Source of the DNA: Fratercula arctica
Lineage: Eukaryota > Chordata > Aves > Charadriiformes > Alcidae
Assembly: GCA_947846985.1 (NCBI GenBank)
Contig: CANTUZ010000001.1
Coordinates: 70,821,521 to 70,885,520, forward strand
Length of the DNA: 64,000 nt
Reading direction: 5' to 3'
The number at the start of each line of letters is the position of its first letter. Within the stretch, counting starts at the first letter, position 1. This document shows, in pieces, positions 34,201-49,200 of this stretch. Both the position numbers and the translations under genes were made by a program. The notes under the pieces are model-generated. The model did no database searches and was not told the DNA's origin. It saw only the letters and a list, made by a program, of their open reading frames with translations.

Positions 34201-37200
34201 TGTTTGCATGTATATCACTTTAAATTTAAGTAATTTAAGTAATTATTAACATGATTGTCAGTACCATTTATGAGAGACATTTGCTACTCAAATAAATGTG
34301 TATTTTAGAAAATAGTATGTATATCTGATCTCTGATACTAAGAAATATATATGTACAGTCTTGACTGTCCAGAGGTTAGTAGGTTGAAGTCTTATTAAAT
34401 CTTTTCTAGACATTTCCAAAACAGATATAATAATTTACATTGTTTTGTTTCTCTACTTTAACCTTATACCACCTTATTCTTTAAGGGAGTGAGTTCTGAC
34501 ACAGAATTTTTGAAAGTATTGAGAGAACGTGAAGAACTTAAGTCAACACTGAAAAAACTTGAGCGCCGTGTGGCAGAAATTCAGGGTAACTTCAAAGTTT
34601 TAACAGCTGAGAGAGACAAAATCGTCAGTCTTTATGAACAGGTAATTTTATTTATATTTGTACGATTAATTAAAATATCATGATGTGCAAGAAAAAAATC
34701 CCATTTTTGTTTTTGTGTAAAAAAAGAAAAAAAAATTGCAAAGCATTTTTTAAAAAAAATAGAAAAAAGTTATTGAAATTCTGCGATTGGAATCCGTCAG
34801 TTAAATACAAGTTTGTAAGTGCTGTCCTGAATTAAGAATGCTTTCCTGAATCATAGAATATATACACAAATCAGTACTTCGTCTTTGATATTGCACAGTT
34901 TCTGGGATGCTTTGCATTACCAGCCACATGCCACAGTAATATATTATCTATTCCATATTTCTTTTGTGCTGCTTTTTTAAAAAAACAGGCCCAGGAAGAG
35001 ATTTCCCGACTTCGTCAGGAAGTTATCAAATGCCTCAGAACTCGTAGAAGTACTGTGACAGCTCAAGCTATGTTAAGACGTGTGGAGACAGAAAGGGATA
35101 CAGCACTGTCAGATTACCGAAGGATGACTACAGAACGTGATAGCCTTAGAGAGCAGTTAAAGGTTTGATTCCACACACCCCCAGGCTATTTTAACGTGAA
35201 AACTACTTAGTAGTGTAAATTAAAAGTTGCTAAAGATTTCTGTTCTAATCCTGAGAGTTAATTGCATTACATGTCTGTGGTGAGTTGAGACTTGTTCTAT
35301 ATGGGGTTTTTTGTTGTTGTTATTTGATACAGATTTCCCAAGAGACTGCATTTAATGAAAAGGCTCATTTGGAACAGAGAATTGAAGAGCTAGAAACTAC
35401 TATTAAAAATGTAAGGGGGAAATAATTATTTATGGAATTGTGAATGTAATACAGGTGATGTTCATGGTTAATCCTGCAGGACTAACCTGACTGCTTTCTA
35501 TCAGGAAAAAATAGGCTGAAAGTAGTGGATGTTATTTACCAAGACTGTAGAAAGGCTTTTGACACTGTTGCCCACAGTGTTCTTGTATGCAGGTTTGGAT
35601 GTTACGGTCTGGAGAGGTGGGCAGCTAGATGGGGAAAATTTCATTGGATGTCAGTCTTATCAGGTAGCAGTTAATAATGCTTGTCCCGGAGAGTGTTGAC
35701 ATGGAGCACCACGGGTGTTTGTTCTGAGGCCTGTCCTGCTCAACATCTTTACCAGTGCCCTGGAGGAGATAACAGAACCTATGCTCATAAAGTTTGCAGA
35801 TGACACAAAATTAGGGAAAATTGTTGATCTCCTCAAAAGCATGGCTGTCATCCACAAGGACCAGGTAGGAAGAATGGACAACAGAAACCTTATAAAGTCC
35901 AACAAGGATGAAGGCCAAATTCTGAATTTGCATAATCCAGCAGTGTGCCATGGTGTCAAAGAAGGCTGAGAGTGAAGAGGACACATCCAGTAGCTCAAGA
36001 GAAGTGATTGTCCCCCTTTACTGAGCACTCATTAGACCACATCTGGAATACTGCATCCAGTTTTGCCACCATGGTACAAGAAAGGCATTGCCGAATTGGA
36101 GTGGGTTTAATGGAGAGCTCCTGCAATACTTGGGGCTGAAACATTTCCTCTATGAGAGGAGGCTGGTAGAACAGGGCTTGTTCCATCTGGAGTAGAGGTG
36201 GCTTAAGGGGGACCTAAGTCCTGCCTGCCAATACTAATCAAGAAGTCAGAAACAGGCTTTTCACAGCAGTGTGTGGTGGAAGGATGAGCAACAATGGGCA
36301 TCAGTTGAAATGAAAAGGGTTCAGGCTGAATACATGGAAATACTTATTTCCCATGAGGACAGTCGAGCAGTCTCCAACCTTGGAGATTTTTCAAGACTGG
36401 ACAAAGCCCTGAGAAACCTGACCTCAGAGCTGGCCCTGGTTTGAGCAGGAGTTTAGACTAGAGACCTCTTGGAGTCCATTCCAATGTGAATTATCTTATG
36501 ATTCTATATTATTAAGACCTGATGCTCCAAAGCCAAATGGCATTCTACTCTTCTGGCAAGTCCTATTTAATACGGTTTAAGCATCTTGTGTGTGCAATTG
36601 TTTGCTAATTGCATGTGGCGCTAAAATAGAAAATTTAAACATTAATAAAATGAATATAAATCTTAAATATATTTACAGTCTTGGTGAAACTTGATTTTTA
36701 AATGGATTAACACTGATTTCTGTAGTGTATCTTTCTTCTAGACCTTTTGGTTATCAATTCTGGTTAATTTTCCTTTTCCTCTTCAGCCTTTTAAATCCTA
36801 CAAAGCTTATAAGTATAGTTCCAAGGATTATAATATTAAATTGAGTGCATCTCTGATGAAGAAAACACTGTAGGCTTAAATAGCTCTGAGTACTCCAAGT
36901 AGTAAACTAGCTTTAATTACATGCGTGACATATGATGTGTAGTGAATATTGAGAATAGTCCTGTTTTAGGTACATCATCTTATTTCTTCAGTTCATTTGG
37001 TACCCTTTGAGGGCAATACATCAATATGAAATTTATGGCATTAGTATTGAAAAAGTTACTGCGTACCAGAGGCTTACTGACTTGCCCTGTAGAGGTCTGA
37101 TCTTTGATTATAGTAACACAGAAATTAGTACTGAAAGAATCAGTGAATGAGGAGAGGGATGAGGTGAGAATTTTTTACCTTAAAAGAGCTGTTTCAAATA

Positions 37201-40200
37201 ATTTAGAAAGGACAGTGCTTTGAATGTTAAGTGTGAGCATTTTAATAAAGACACACATCTTTCTTTAAAATAGAGATTTCAAACTAGCTTTGCTGGAATT
37301 TGTGCAAGAGGTTTTGGACCTGTTCTTTGTTCTAGGTACAGACCTAAAGGCCTCATGGTGGTAACTTGGTCATATAGTGCTTTATGCAAGTGTTTTAGAG
37401 TGATTTCTCTATGCAGTTCTTCGCATAGCTATATATATAACTTACTAGAGGCCTAAAGCCATCATTGGTAGTGTTGTATCCCAAACTGGGATTTCTCCCT
37501 TCATACGCTCATAATAATGTTTTCTGTTATGTTATTCTGCACTGAAAACTTTTAATGTTGACCAATGCCAAACATTTTTGCCCTTGGGCATAATTACCAA
37601 CCTAAAATTTACATTAATAAATGAAAATATTCCCAGAGATCTGAAAGACAGGAAATTGATTGTCCTTCAAAGGAAGTGAATATCACATTTTAGCTCTTTG
37701 CCAATTACCTTTAGTAGACCCGGAGTCAGGCCCTGAGTAAATGACATACTTGGACATTTCTCCTTCAGTAAAGATTTGTGCTAAAAACAGAGTAGAATTT
37801 GAATTAAAAGGAGAAATTCTATGTGTAAATCAGCTTTTTTCAGCTTTTAATGTTTAATTATAGTTAGATAGTGAACGGTTAGAACAGATGTCCAAAGTGG
37901 CGCTAATGAAAGATGCCATTGATTCTCTGGAAACTGAGATGAAAAGATTGGCAAGAAGAGCACTGGACTCTGAAAATGAGCTGAGACGACAGGAAGCTGA
38001 ATATGCTTCACTTGGGTAAGTAAAAGTATATAATTGCATTATTTTGACAAGTAACATCAACCTGTGTTTGTTGGTTTTCATAACTGTTATTTAGCTCAAA
38101 GGGAAAGGAATTTATGATGGTTGTTCTTATGAGCCATCCTTCTTTGTGGAATGAAATTGTTTTCCTCATCGCTTATTTATATGTAAATGTTCTTGGCTTG
38201 TTGATATTATGATATGCTGAAAACCATCTTCAGTGAAAAAGTAAAATTCACTCTGATTTTGAGTTAGGAGTTTTCTGTTAGAAGCTGCGGGGATTGATGT
38301 TTTTTGGTAAATTGCGTATGATTTAAATTTTTTTTTTTTTCATTTTTTATTGGTTCTATAGAGGCAAGCAAACACACCTAAGCTAATGAATGTGACATGT
38401 AGTTAGTTTCAGACATCCTTTCCCTAGTCTCGGAGCTTTTTCATGAGAAGAAATAAAACTGAAGCCTTGCATAGGGTTTATGGCCTGCTGCTCAACTGGA
38501 GTTCTTACCCATGTTCAGAAGCATGTAGTAAGACCAGACTCAATCGAAGCCTTTAGGGAAGAAAGCATAGGTCAGTGAGTGCAAGATAAAAATGGATAAT
38601 TTACTGACTGTAGGGAAAGATCAAGCACGTGTGAATAGAGATAAGGGGGACTAGATCACAGCGTGAACTAGGCTACAGGGTGAACAGACTGCAAGGGAAG
38701 ATACTGTGACTTTTTCCTCTTGCATTTCCTTAAATATAATTCAGTTAGGCAAACAGTCTCCTAAACCTATGTGTCCTTACAAGTGACTGGTGTCGTTGAC
38801 ACGTGGATGTAGTAGTTTTTTTATTGGATTTTGATTGGTGAGAATGCTGGGTGCTAGTGTGCAATATTATGCTGGCCCAGAATACCTTTCTAAGGATACT
38901 GTTATTTCTAAAATAACATGAACTCCTTTACAAAGCCAGTCCTGAGTTATTTCTGCTTTGTTGTCAGATTTAGGAATACAGTGAAAATAGAGTTGTTGAA
39001 GATTAGTTGCTGCTACTAAAATATCTTTTCCTTTTCCCTCCGAACCAGGCTGATAGTTCTCTTCAGTTTCTTCTACAGTTTGAGAATCATTAATATTACT
39101 ACATGATTTGAATGTATGACTTGCGTATAACTTGGCAGGTCAAGTGTTCCAGTGTATGTCCCAAGTGCTAATTTTTATTTTAATATTTTTTGAGAAGTTT
39201 TTATGTCCACCTGTTGTAAAGAATTCTTCTTACTTTTCTATGATTCTTTATAGAAGCATTCAGACTTTAATATCCAGAGTTAAGGTTTACATTAATAAAA
39301 TATCCCAAATAGTCTAAAACATACAGAAAAATCACACTTTTTCTTAACTTTTGCAATTTTAGTGACATTTCAAAAAGGAAAAAAAGTCATTTATAGACTA
39401 AATTCTCCTGTTTAATGTTTCTTCTTTTCCAGTTTATTGAATAAAAAAACAGAACAGAGTCTTTCAGAGACTCAGCAAAGCCTTGTTAAGAAAAGATATG
39501 AAATGCAACTTACCCATAAGAAAATTATGCTTTTGGATGAAAAAATTGGTGAGTGACAGATACAGTTTTTGTAACAAAATTCAATAGGCTAATTGTTATA
39601 TTACTACTTTTTTCTTTTTTTTTGCTTATGAGTTGAAAGAAAAAATATTGAATGCAAATAAATATACTCTTGACAGTTTTAAAATTCCAAGTGCAAAACT
39701 TCTGTTTTATTTCATTAAAGGAAGGTTTTTGCATTTTAAAATTATGTAATAAAGCTCTTGCAAGTAAGTTTCAGTGTCAGTACATACCGCCAGCTGAACA
39801 ATGTATGTTGGTAACAATGTGCAGTTGTCTGAGCATATCAGTTATATTTATGATCCACTAAAGTGGGAGTACCACCTCTTAGCATCATATGATGATGTAA
39901 TCAGGAAAACATCCTTTAGAATATATATCCTATATTGTATGTTGCAGCTTTTTTATATTATGGGAGTAAACGAGGTGGATAGAGGAATTATTATTCCTGT
40001 AGTGCCAAGGAATACGTTCTCACTTCCAAAATTACAACAGTATTGTGTTAGGAGTCTTTAATTATTTTCTATAGATGCAGTTGACATAATCTGTTCTCAA
40101 ATGCAGTGCTGAATTTTCGAAGGGAAAAATAAAGCTAACCTATAGCTAATGACATTTAATGTTAAATCTGCCTTATGCTATTAAAATATCTTGTTTTCTG

Positions 40201-43200
40201 TTACTTCCAAATTTCAAACCCTGGTTATTTGGATTTAAACATTTCATTCAAGATGAACACTTCGTTCAAATGAATAACCATTTCATTCAAAATGAACTTA
40301 ATTTTTCTTAATGCTTTGGCTAAGGTGTTTAAGCCACTTGTGAGAAGGCTAGAGAAAACCATGTTTTGTCCACGTTAAAATCCACATACTTTGTTTTAAA
40401 TGTCCAATACCCCTGGTACCATAATGTACGGACTTAATGTTTGATAGGCATGTTAGTCTATGTGTTGTTGCATGCTTTTGATCATTGGGTTTTCCAAGTT
40501 TTTTGTTACCTTCTCTTTTCTGCAAAATAATGTAAACTTGGCAAAGTGTCTCTTAGGTCATATTTTGTGCATCCAAAATAATCAGATATCATTTTCAGTT
40601 GGTCTTTGTGCCTCCATTCCTTCTCTGTAAAATGGTGATAACACCCTTGCTTAGAATCACAGAATGATTGAGGCTGGAAGGTACTTCTGAAGGTTATCTT
40701 GTCAAACCTCCCTTCTCAAGAAGGGATACCTAAAGCCAGCTGCTCAGGACCATACCTAGATGGCTTTTGAATATCTCCAAGGAAGGAGACTACATAACCT
40801 CCCTGGGCAACCTGTTCCAGTGCTCGGTCACGCAGCAAAAAAAAGAATGTTTCCTAATGTATGGAGAGAACCTCCTGTGTAACAAGTTGTGCCCATTGCC
40901 TCTGGTCCTGTCACTTGGCACCACTGAAAAGAGCCTAGATCTGTTCTCCTTGCACCCTTCCTTCAGGTATTTATATAGACTTATAAGTTCCCCCCTTGAG
41001 CCTTCTCTTCTCCAGGCTCTCAGCTTTTTCTCATAGGATGCTCCAGTCTCTCAATCATCTTCATGGCCCTTCATTGCACTCTCTCTAGTATTGCACTCTT
41101 TCTAGTATGTCCATGTCTCTCTTGTACTGGGGAAATGAGAACTGGACCCAGCACTCCAGATATGTCTCATCAGAGCCGAGTAGAGGGGAAGGATCACTTC
41201 CCCCGACCAGCTGGCAATATTTCTCCTAATGTAAGCCAGCACGCTGCTGCCTTCTTTGCAGCAAGGGTGCATTGGTAGCTCATGTTCAACTTGGTGTCCA
41301 CCAGGACCCCCAGCTTTCCTGCCAACATGCTTTCCAGCTGGTGGCCCCCAGTGTGTACTGGTGCCTGGGTTTGTTCATCCCCAGGTGCAGGCCTTTGCAC
41401 TTCCCTTTGTTGAACTTCATGAGATTCCTGTCAGCCCCTTTCTCCAGCCTGTCAAAGTCCCTCTGGATGGTAGCATGACTCTCTGGCGTATCAGCCACTC
41501 CTCCCAGTTTTGTATCATCAGCAAAATTCCTGAGAGTATGCTCTGCCCTGTTATCCAGATCATCAATGATGATGTAAAACAGCACTAGACCCAGTATTAA
41601 CCCCTTGGGACACACTGGCCTTCAACTAGGCTTTGTGCCACTCATCACCATGCTCTGGGCCTGGCTGTTCAGGCAGTTTTCAATCCATCTTACTCCTCAT
41701 CCAGACCATATGTCAACAGCTCATCTATGAGTATCTTATGAGAGTGTCAAAGGCCTTGTGGAACTCAAGGTGGACAACATCCACTGCTCTCCTCTCATCT
41801 ACCAAGCCAGTCAAGCATGACTTCCCCTGGGTGAAGCCATGCTCACTACTACTGATGACTTTCTTGTCCTTAATGTGCCCGGAAATGATTTCCAGGATTA
41901 GTTGCTACATCAGAATTTTCTTTAGAGACAGGTTTGAACACTGTCTTAGCAGATTCCAGAGCTGTACATACAAAAATATGGGGTTGAAATTTGAGTGCCT
42001 TTCATCGTATGTTTTGAAATGGGGAGAAGTTCTGTGGAAAAAAATAGAATGTGAATATATGCTATGATGTCCCTGAAAGACTGAGCTACAGATCTTTTTA
42101 CTTCAGATGCTTTATCTCCTGGAAGTGGTTAATAAATCTCACTCAATAAGCACCATTACACTGGTATTTAAAGAGTAATTTGCAGCCCGCATGTTTTTTA
42201 TGAGATGTAAGGTTCACTGTGAGAAGGGTTTCTGAGTTTCTCCTCTGTGAATGCAATGTGTGTAGATCATATAAGAACTGATTCTCTGACCATTTAAAGG
42301 TAAATGTAGTGTGTAACACCTTATTAGCTGAACGAAGACAGGGAGAGACATCTTTTAGAATTTGATTTTGTAGTGAGTGGATTGCTTTTTTTTATTATTA
42401 TCTTTGCAATTTTTAAGTGGTGTTGAATTTTATAAATTTATTATTCCTAATCATTTTTACATAAAGTTAAATAAATAAAAAAATTATTTCAGAAAAACTG
42501 GATGATACCAATCTCTCTTATTTCATCAGTCATTACACACTGTCGCCTACATATTGCTTCTGTCTATTGTAATTCTGTTTAAGCCTTTATTGTTATAATA
42601 CCTGAGAGTTATTTTTAATGATATAAACATTTGCTGTTTAAAGATAGATTTGTTTTGAGCCAAGTAATTTGAAGTCTTGATCTAAGGAAGAATGCAGTGC
42701 TATAAATATTAGTCGGATTATTTGTTTTGAAAAGGTACATACTTCAGTGTTTTCTTTCTTGTTTTTGCCATGTTCTTTTATGCTTTAGAAGTGTATCAAA
42801 AGAATTTTTATTTCAAATGGGTTTAATTTATAAAAATGAGACCTTTCTGATTGTGTCCAGATAACTTTTCAAGACAAAGTCTTGCACAACAAGAGGAGAT
42901 CTGTGCTTTGAAAGAAACAATTGCCCAACTTCATAAAGAAAACGCAACTTTGCAAGACTGTCTGCAAGAAGGAAGAGAGAAGATTGCTACTTTTGAGGAA
43001 AGCCTGGCAATTAAAGTATGTTTTAACATGTAAATAGTCACAAAAATAAATAGGGAAAGAATCTGTTGGGTCATCACACCTATCTTATGTTGGTGTCTGC
43101 TACAGTGCTCAGTGCTGACCTAGTTCTGCTCCAGTTTCAAGGCAACAATAAAACTCCTGTTGACTTCAACAGCGGTAGTTTTGAGCAGTGTTGAGCATCT

Positions 43201-46200
43201 CATGTTTGGCCTTTTGTACAGTTTATACTTACCAAGAGAGCAGACTTTAAGTACTTTCCTGAAGTGGAAGAGAGCAAATTAGCCAATAAAATATTTTGTT
43301 TATCATAAAATTTAGCCTAAATTCTTCCTTGGGCTCCAATGATGTTAGCGATGCAGGGTGCCAAATAGTTTTGCCTTTGTTGTCATTGAAAAAGCATCTG
43401 AATTATATTCTTTTCACCTTAAATTACTAGTTTACCTAAGAAAATTACATCAATTCATTGCCCAGTGTGATTTCAAACCATATAATGAAGCTGCTTAGTT
43501 TTTAGTTCTGAAACTTTGTTGTTCGCTTCAGCTTAAGTCATCTGAATATTGATTTAGGATGAACTAAGGAAGGTACTTTTTAACTGTTGTGATCATTAAT
43601 TCAAGAATTTGCACTGATTTTTAACAAAATCTTAAAGAAAATATATTGCAGCACAAGCTATAATCATCTTGCCATAAGCACTAACTTTGCATTTTAAAAA
43701 CTGTAAATCGTAAAATGGTGTCCATTTTAGAGAAGAGATGGCTATCTCTCACCTCTTGTGTCTCCAGTGGAAGACATTTCCTTAGGCTATCCATACTTCA
43801 TTATTAAGAAGTATCCAAATATAAGGGAGTAAAGTGATACACTTTGTGGAAATACAGTGACAGAATTCTTGTTTTATCCATTACAAACTACCAGACTCTG
43901 GTAGTTTATTCATTGTAGAAAAGCTGTAATAACTTATCTAATAAACAGAAGACATCATTTGGTTTGGGGAGTGTGAGACAAATGCTACTTTTAGAATGAC
44001 AAAGAATTAAAAATTTTAATTAAAGTTTTATGTTCTGCAGAAGACACTAATATTTGTTTTTTTATTTGCCAAATTAGATTATCAGAATTTTCAGCTCTAA
44101 ACAGTATAGGCTGAAACTTGGAAAACCACAATCCATTTTGCATTAAATAGTTAAATTAATCAGCTAGCTGAATAAAAGAAAAATATGGATAATCTTTTTT
44201 TTTTTTTTTCCATTTACACTGAGGAGTGGGAAGAGGTTTATTTTAATTTTGTATTTCTTTTCAAGGAGAATGTAATTTCAGATTTCAAGATTCTGATTTC
44301 TGAGATGGAGCATTCCACAAAGTAAGGATAAAATGTCGAGAATATTATTAAATTTTTAGTAATTTGTAGCACTAATTCAAAAATTGAATCATAGGATGTG
44401 CTAGCGGATAAATATTTCTTTACTCTATTAAATATTAAAATGTTACAGCTCTGTTTCATGACTTACAAACTTAACCAGTTGAAAAGCTATCATTTGTATT
44501 TGGTTGGGCAGTATTGTCATACCTGAAGTATTTTTTATTTGCTGCATAGAAAATCTTCTGAAGCACTCTGTATCTATGAGAAAGATATCACCAGTTTGCA
44601 TCAACAGCTACAAGAAACCAACAAAGAACTTGCACAGACTAACAAGAACAGAGAATCATTAGCTCAGGAGAATGACAGATTACAAGAGCATCTTTCTAAT
44701 ATTAAGCAAGAAAATCAGGTATATTTGTACAGAGAACCATTGACTAAAAAGGAAAACTGTATATTTTTCAAGTAGTGCATAGAATTGTTGGGCCCTTACC
44801 TGCAGTAAATCTACAAACTATTTTTTAAGCTCATTTTTCAAACTCTGATTTATCCCTTATTGCTCAGCCCACTTGTATGAGGAAGACCACCTATTCTTAT
44901 GTAATGGTTTGGATGTTTATCTTGAGGAACAGCTAATGAATGTTTTTTTTTTTCCTGATCTTTACGTAAAAACACTGTGGCAGTTGTAACTATTGCTTAC
45001 ATGGAAAAGTACTATAAAGGAGGCAGCGAGTATTTCTTATATTGTGCTGTGACTGGCCCAGAGCACTTACAAGCTTATGAATTTGACTTGCTAATAATTT
45101 AACACAGCACACCTTTTAATAAGGTTCAAAACTATTAAAGTGGGTTTTGGATAGAAGATGCCAGCAATATTTGGTTATAAATTACATTATCTACTGTGTT
45201 ATTTATCACACATAACGTTCACGCATTTCCAAGCAGCTAGAAATTAAGCTTAACACCTGCAGTAGTTCATCACTGTGTAATGTTCGGGGTTTTTTCTTCT
45301 TTTTGTTCAACCTCTTGCCTTCATTTAGGTTTTCTGATACTTGCTCTTTCTTATCTGCACTTATTCTACTGCTTAGGATATCTTTGTCTTTGAAAATACT
45401 TTCTGCTCACTTGGCTTTCTCTTCCTCTAGAAGCACTACCAAATTTTGAAGGAGCAGGTTAACTTCATGTGACTTTAGCTATATAAAAATTTGAAGTTAT
45501 TAAGGCTCCCTTTTAAGTGAAGAAGACTATTCCAGAAGGAGATTCATCCCATCCCAGTTTTTAAAGTGATTCATTTTATCTGCCTCTCTCCCTTCATTAT
45601 AGAGGAAGCATAGCTAAATAATTTAGGTTGGGTGCCTAATTCTGTGCTGTGAAAATTATGTGAGACAGCTCCCATGCTAAATAACTCTTCTCTCAAACAC
45701 ATTAATCTTTTCTCTTTAGCACCTTCCTTGACTATGCTAGAAAAGTCAAGGTCCTAGTAGCTTTACCCACCACAGGTAGGTAGTGAGTGCCACTAGAAAT
45801 GTGGATTGCTGAGATTACTCCAGGCAACCGCTATTCTTTGTCTTCTTTCAGAATCACAGCTGATACTGATGCGGTCCTCCTGTTGCTTCCAGCTACCTTC
45901 AAAAGCTTCGTGGTTTTCTTTGCAATGCCTGGATGCTTGTAGAAGCGGATAGAAACAAAAAGTTTTAGCCCTACAGGATCAACTACTTTTTAATGGGCTT
46001 GCATCTATAATATGTAATGGTTCCTCTAGGTTCTTCCATTAATTTAGGTGGTACTTAAAGTGTTTAAAGTAGCATTCCCTTTTCTTCAGTTGAGTTTACT
46101 GAAAAAGTTCACAGAACCTTTCTCAGCAATTCACAGCCTTTTCATAATAGGAACAGGAGTTTCTCCATAGCCTACTTTCCCCCATCCCACACGTACTGGT

Positions 46201-49200
46201 TCTTGCAGCTTTGTGTTCTCATAGTAATTTTGTAAGGAAGGAGGAGTTTCTGAACAGGGCAGTTCAAGACAGCCTTTCTGCAGGATTTTTCTTCACTCTG
46301 TTCTGTTTCTTAAGCAATAGTTGCCAGAACTGGGTGCAGCCTCCTAATACATGTGGCTTTTTTCCCCCTGATTAGGAGATAACCACTTAAGGCAAATATT
46401 TTTGACATATGCAAAATTTTATTCATAGAAATATACATGGTTTAAATTGTATATAGCCTTTAAATAACTTGTTAATAAAGCCATAGGCGCTAGATGCACG
46501 CTAATTCTATTTTTTTGTAAGGGTACAAACAGTACACTTTAACCTCACGAAACAAATCTTTCTTCATAGGTACTATATAAAAAGCTAGCAAAGTACCAGA
46601 ATGAGCTTGATGATATGAAGTTGAAAGCCCAGGACTCAAACACAGATATTGTCAGGCTGAAGGGTGTACTGAAGTCTAAAGTGGGTATATGGTTTAAACC
46701 TGTTAATAAAAGCTGTTGTTTTAACTAAAAATGAAATTTTAACCATACTTCTATGGAAGCATTTCTTCCTAGCTGAAACTTACTTGCGTTCTACTAACAT
46801 GTTTTTAATAGTTCGAGCAGGTTTTCTTAGCTGTTTTTGCAGTACACAAGCAAGGAAGTTTATTTCACTGTGTTTTTATATGTGTATATATATATACATA
46901 CACACACCTGTGTGTGTTTATTAAGCTTAAGAACTTGGACAGTGAATAATACAGAGACTTGGGCTTCTCTTTATTAACATATGGGATTAGTAGTAAAAAA
47001 TATTTCTGCAATATATTGCTATACCTCATATTTGTAATGTTAATTTATCCATTTTTAACAGATACCTTTTGAGCATTAAAATGCAGCCATCTTGCTTCCT
47101 GAGAACTCTCTCAATGTTTTGGCTAAATGGCAAAGCTTTCAATGGAAAGAGAACATCCAATACCATGTCATACCTGTAGATATATATCTATAGATACCCT
47201 ATTTTGTGAAGCTAATTTTAAATTATTAAACAAACAAGCTTTATTTGTTAGGAGAGAGAGAACTGCGAGCTTTTGGAGAATTACCACAAAGCATGTGAGC
47301 GAGGAGAAAGCTGGGAAGCAAAATGCCATCAAGCAGAAGCAGATTGTAGCTCTATTAGACGGGCACTGATCAGTGCGGAGCCTTAGAACTACAGGTTGAA
47401 AGAGAAAATAGTGTCCCTTGAAACAGAGATGGAGCAAGTAAGTTGAAATTGTTCTTTTCGTAGTTCATATTTTTAGACATACTTGCTACAATGAACTGTG
47501 TGGAGTTTGAATTGATTTAATAACAACTAGAATTCCATTTGTCACTCTTGGGAAAAAAAAATCTTAAAAAAAAATAATAGCATATTTCAAGGAAAAAAGT
47601 TATAAAATGCTGTCATGTTTGGAATGACTGAAGGTATAATGTCACACACAACCCCACAGCATACCTGATACATACCCAGTGCTTTGTCACCTGTCACGTT
47701 CCTGTCCCTGTTTTTCTTGCTTCCAGCTTTTCAACCTTCTTTCCGCTGCTTTAGGTGTCCCAGAGATCCTCTTCCCCCTTGGAAAATCTGAAGAACTTAA
47801 AGGGACATGCATGGCTTTTAAAATACATTACGAACACATAAACTTATCTTCTGGTTTGGGGGTTGTTACCATTTTTTTGCAGATCATGTCTGTGTCATGA
47901 GTATCACACAGGCTACTGAGGACTACCTGTGCACATTAGATACTCAGGAGAAACTGAGCGGCTGCTATTCAGGGAATGGATGAGAACACAAGAGTAGCAA
48001 AACAGCATGGGAAGATTGCGTGGCAGATTTTGATACTTTTTGAATATAATAAAACTGGTACATGGTCCTAGTTTATCCAGCCAGCCTCAAATGGGTAGAG
48101 ATTTCATCCTGCTAATTCCTTCCCACACGCCTGCTATTAAGTATCGCAATGAACAGGCCTCTTCATGAAAACTGTGTCGACAAATTGAGTCAGAATTCCA
48201 GATGGATATCACGTTCAGGTTTACAGCAGTTACATGTAAGGCACATATCTAAAACACAAAAGCTTTTACTAAAAAAAATCTTAAGATGCTTAGCAGTGCC
48301 CTGTGTTCCTTGTGCTTTTTTTAGGCAAGACAGAGCTAGAATCAATGTGACATGTTCCCCCTACAGTTATCTCTTTTGGTCTCATTCCTAAGAAATCCTT
48401 CAAAGAAGTCACAGTGCTTCATCTCTCCCTTTACTTTTGCTAACAACCTCTCAGACTCATTCTGCCACCTACTGAAAATTAAGTAGTTAGAAGTGACCAG
48501 AAATACAGGGCAGGTGTCACAGGGCAAAGTACAGGCATTTGTCAAAAAGGGAAAACCTAGGCTATGTTAATTTAAAATATAAAAAATGCTGAATGCCTGT
48601 ATTCATAACTGCCACTGCTGGCTTGTGGACTTCTCTTTAGTGTGAATTCTGTCATCTCTTAGTCATGCCTGAGTTTATGGGTGACAGCAGTATAAACATG
48701 AGTGACAGTATCTCAGCATTCACTGATCATCTACAGGCAAGAGTACATTCTACTGGTAAAATAAGAGGGTCTAATCTGAAAATGGAATGGAGCCCATGGC
48801 AGAATTTTGAACCTTATTAGCTCTGCAGAAGGAGTAGAATTCTAGAAATAGAGTTTAAAATGTCAGTAGCTGATTTTGCTGTCAGAAGCAAGAACTGTTC
48901 TCTTCTACTTTTTATATATGGGAGTTATTTAAAGAAATAACTTTAAAGTTTATTCTAGAATAAATGACTGCTGCCTCTTAAAATTCACCACAATTACATG
49001 GACATACTTTTGTATGATTTTGGAAGCAGTTTTAAATTTTCTTTTCAATAGGGTTTTGATTATCTGGTATTCCTTTACTGTAATATTTAACAACAGAAGC
49101 AGCATACAAGTCTCAGACTTCTGCCTTACGCAAGTCTCTTGTGAAAATGGAGAGCTTCAAAAATACATCATGAGAGAGTCTCTATACTTGCAAATCTCAC

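Noticed and set aside
47127..47369. An 80-residue frame across the damaged TSGA10 exon
   Set aside because: It is in a different frame from the TSGA10 homology and gives no coiled-coil or family match.
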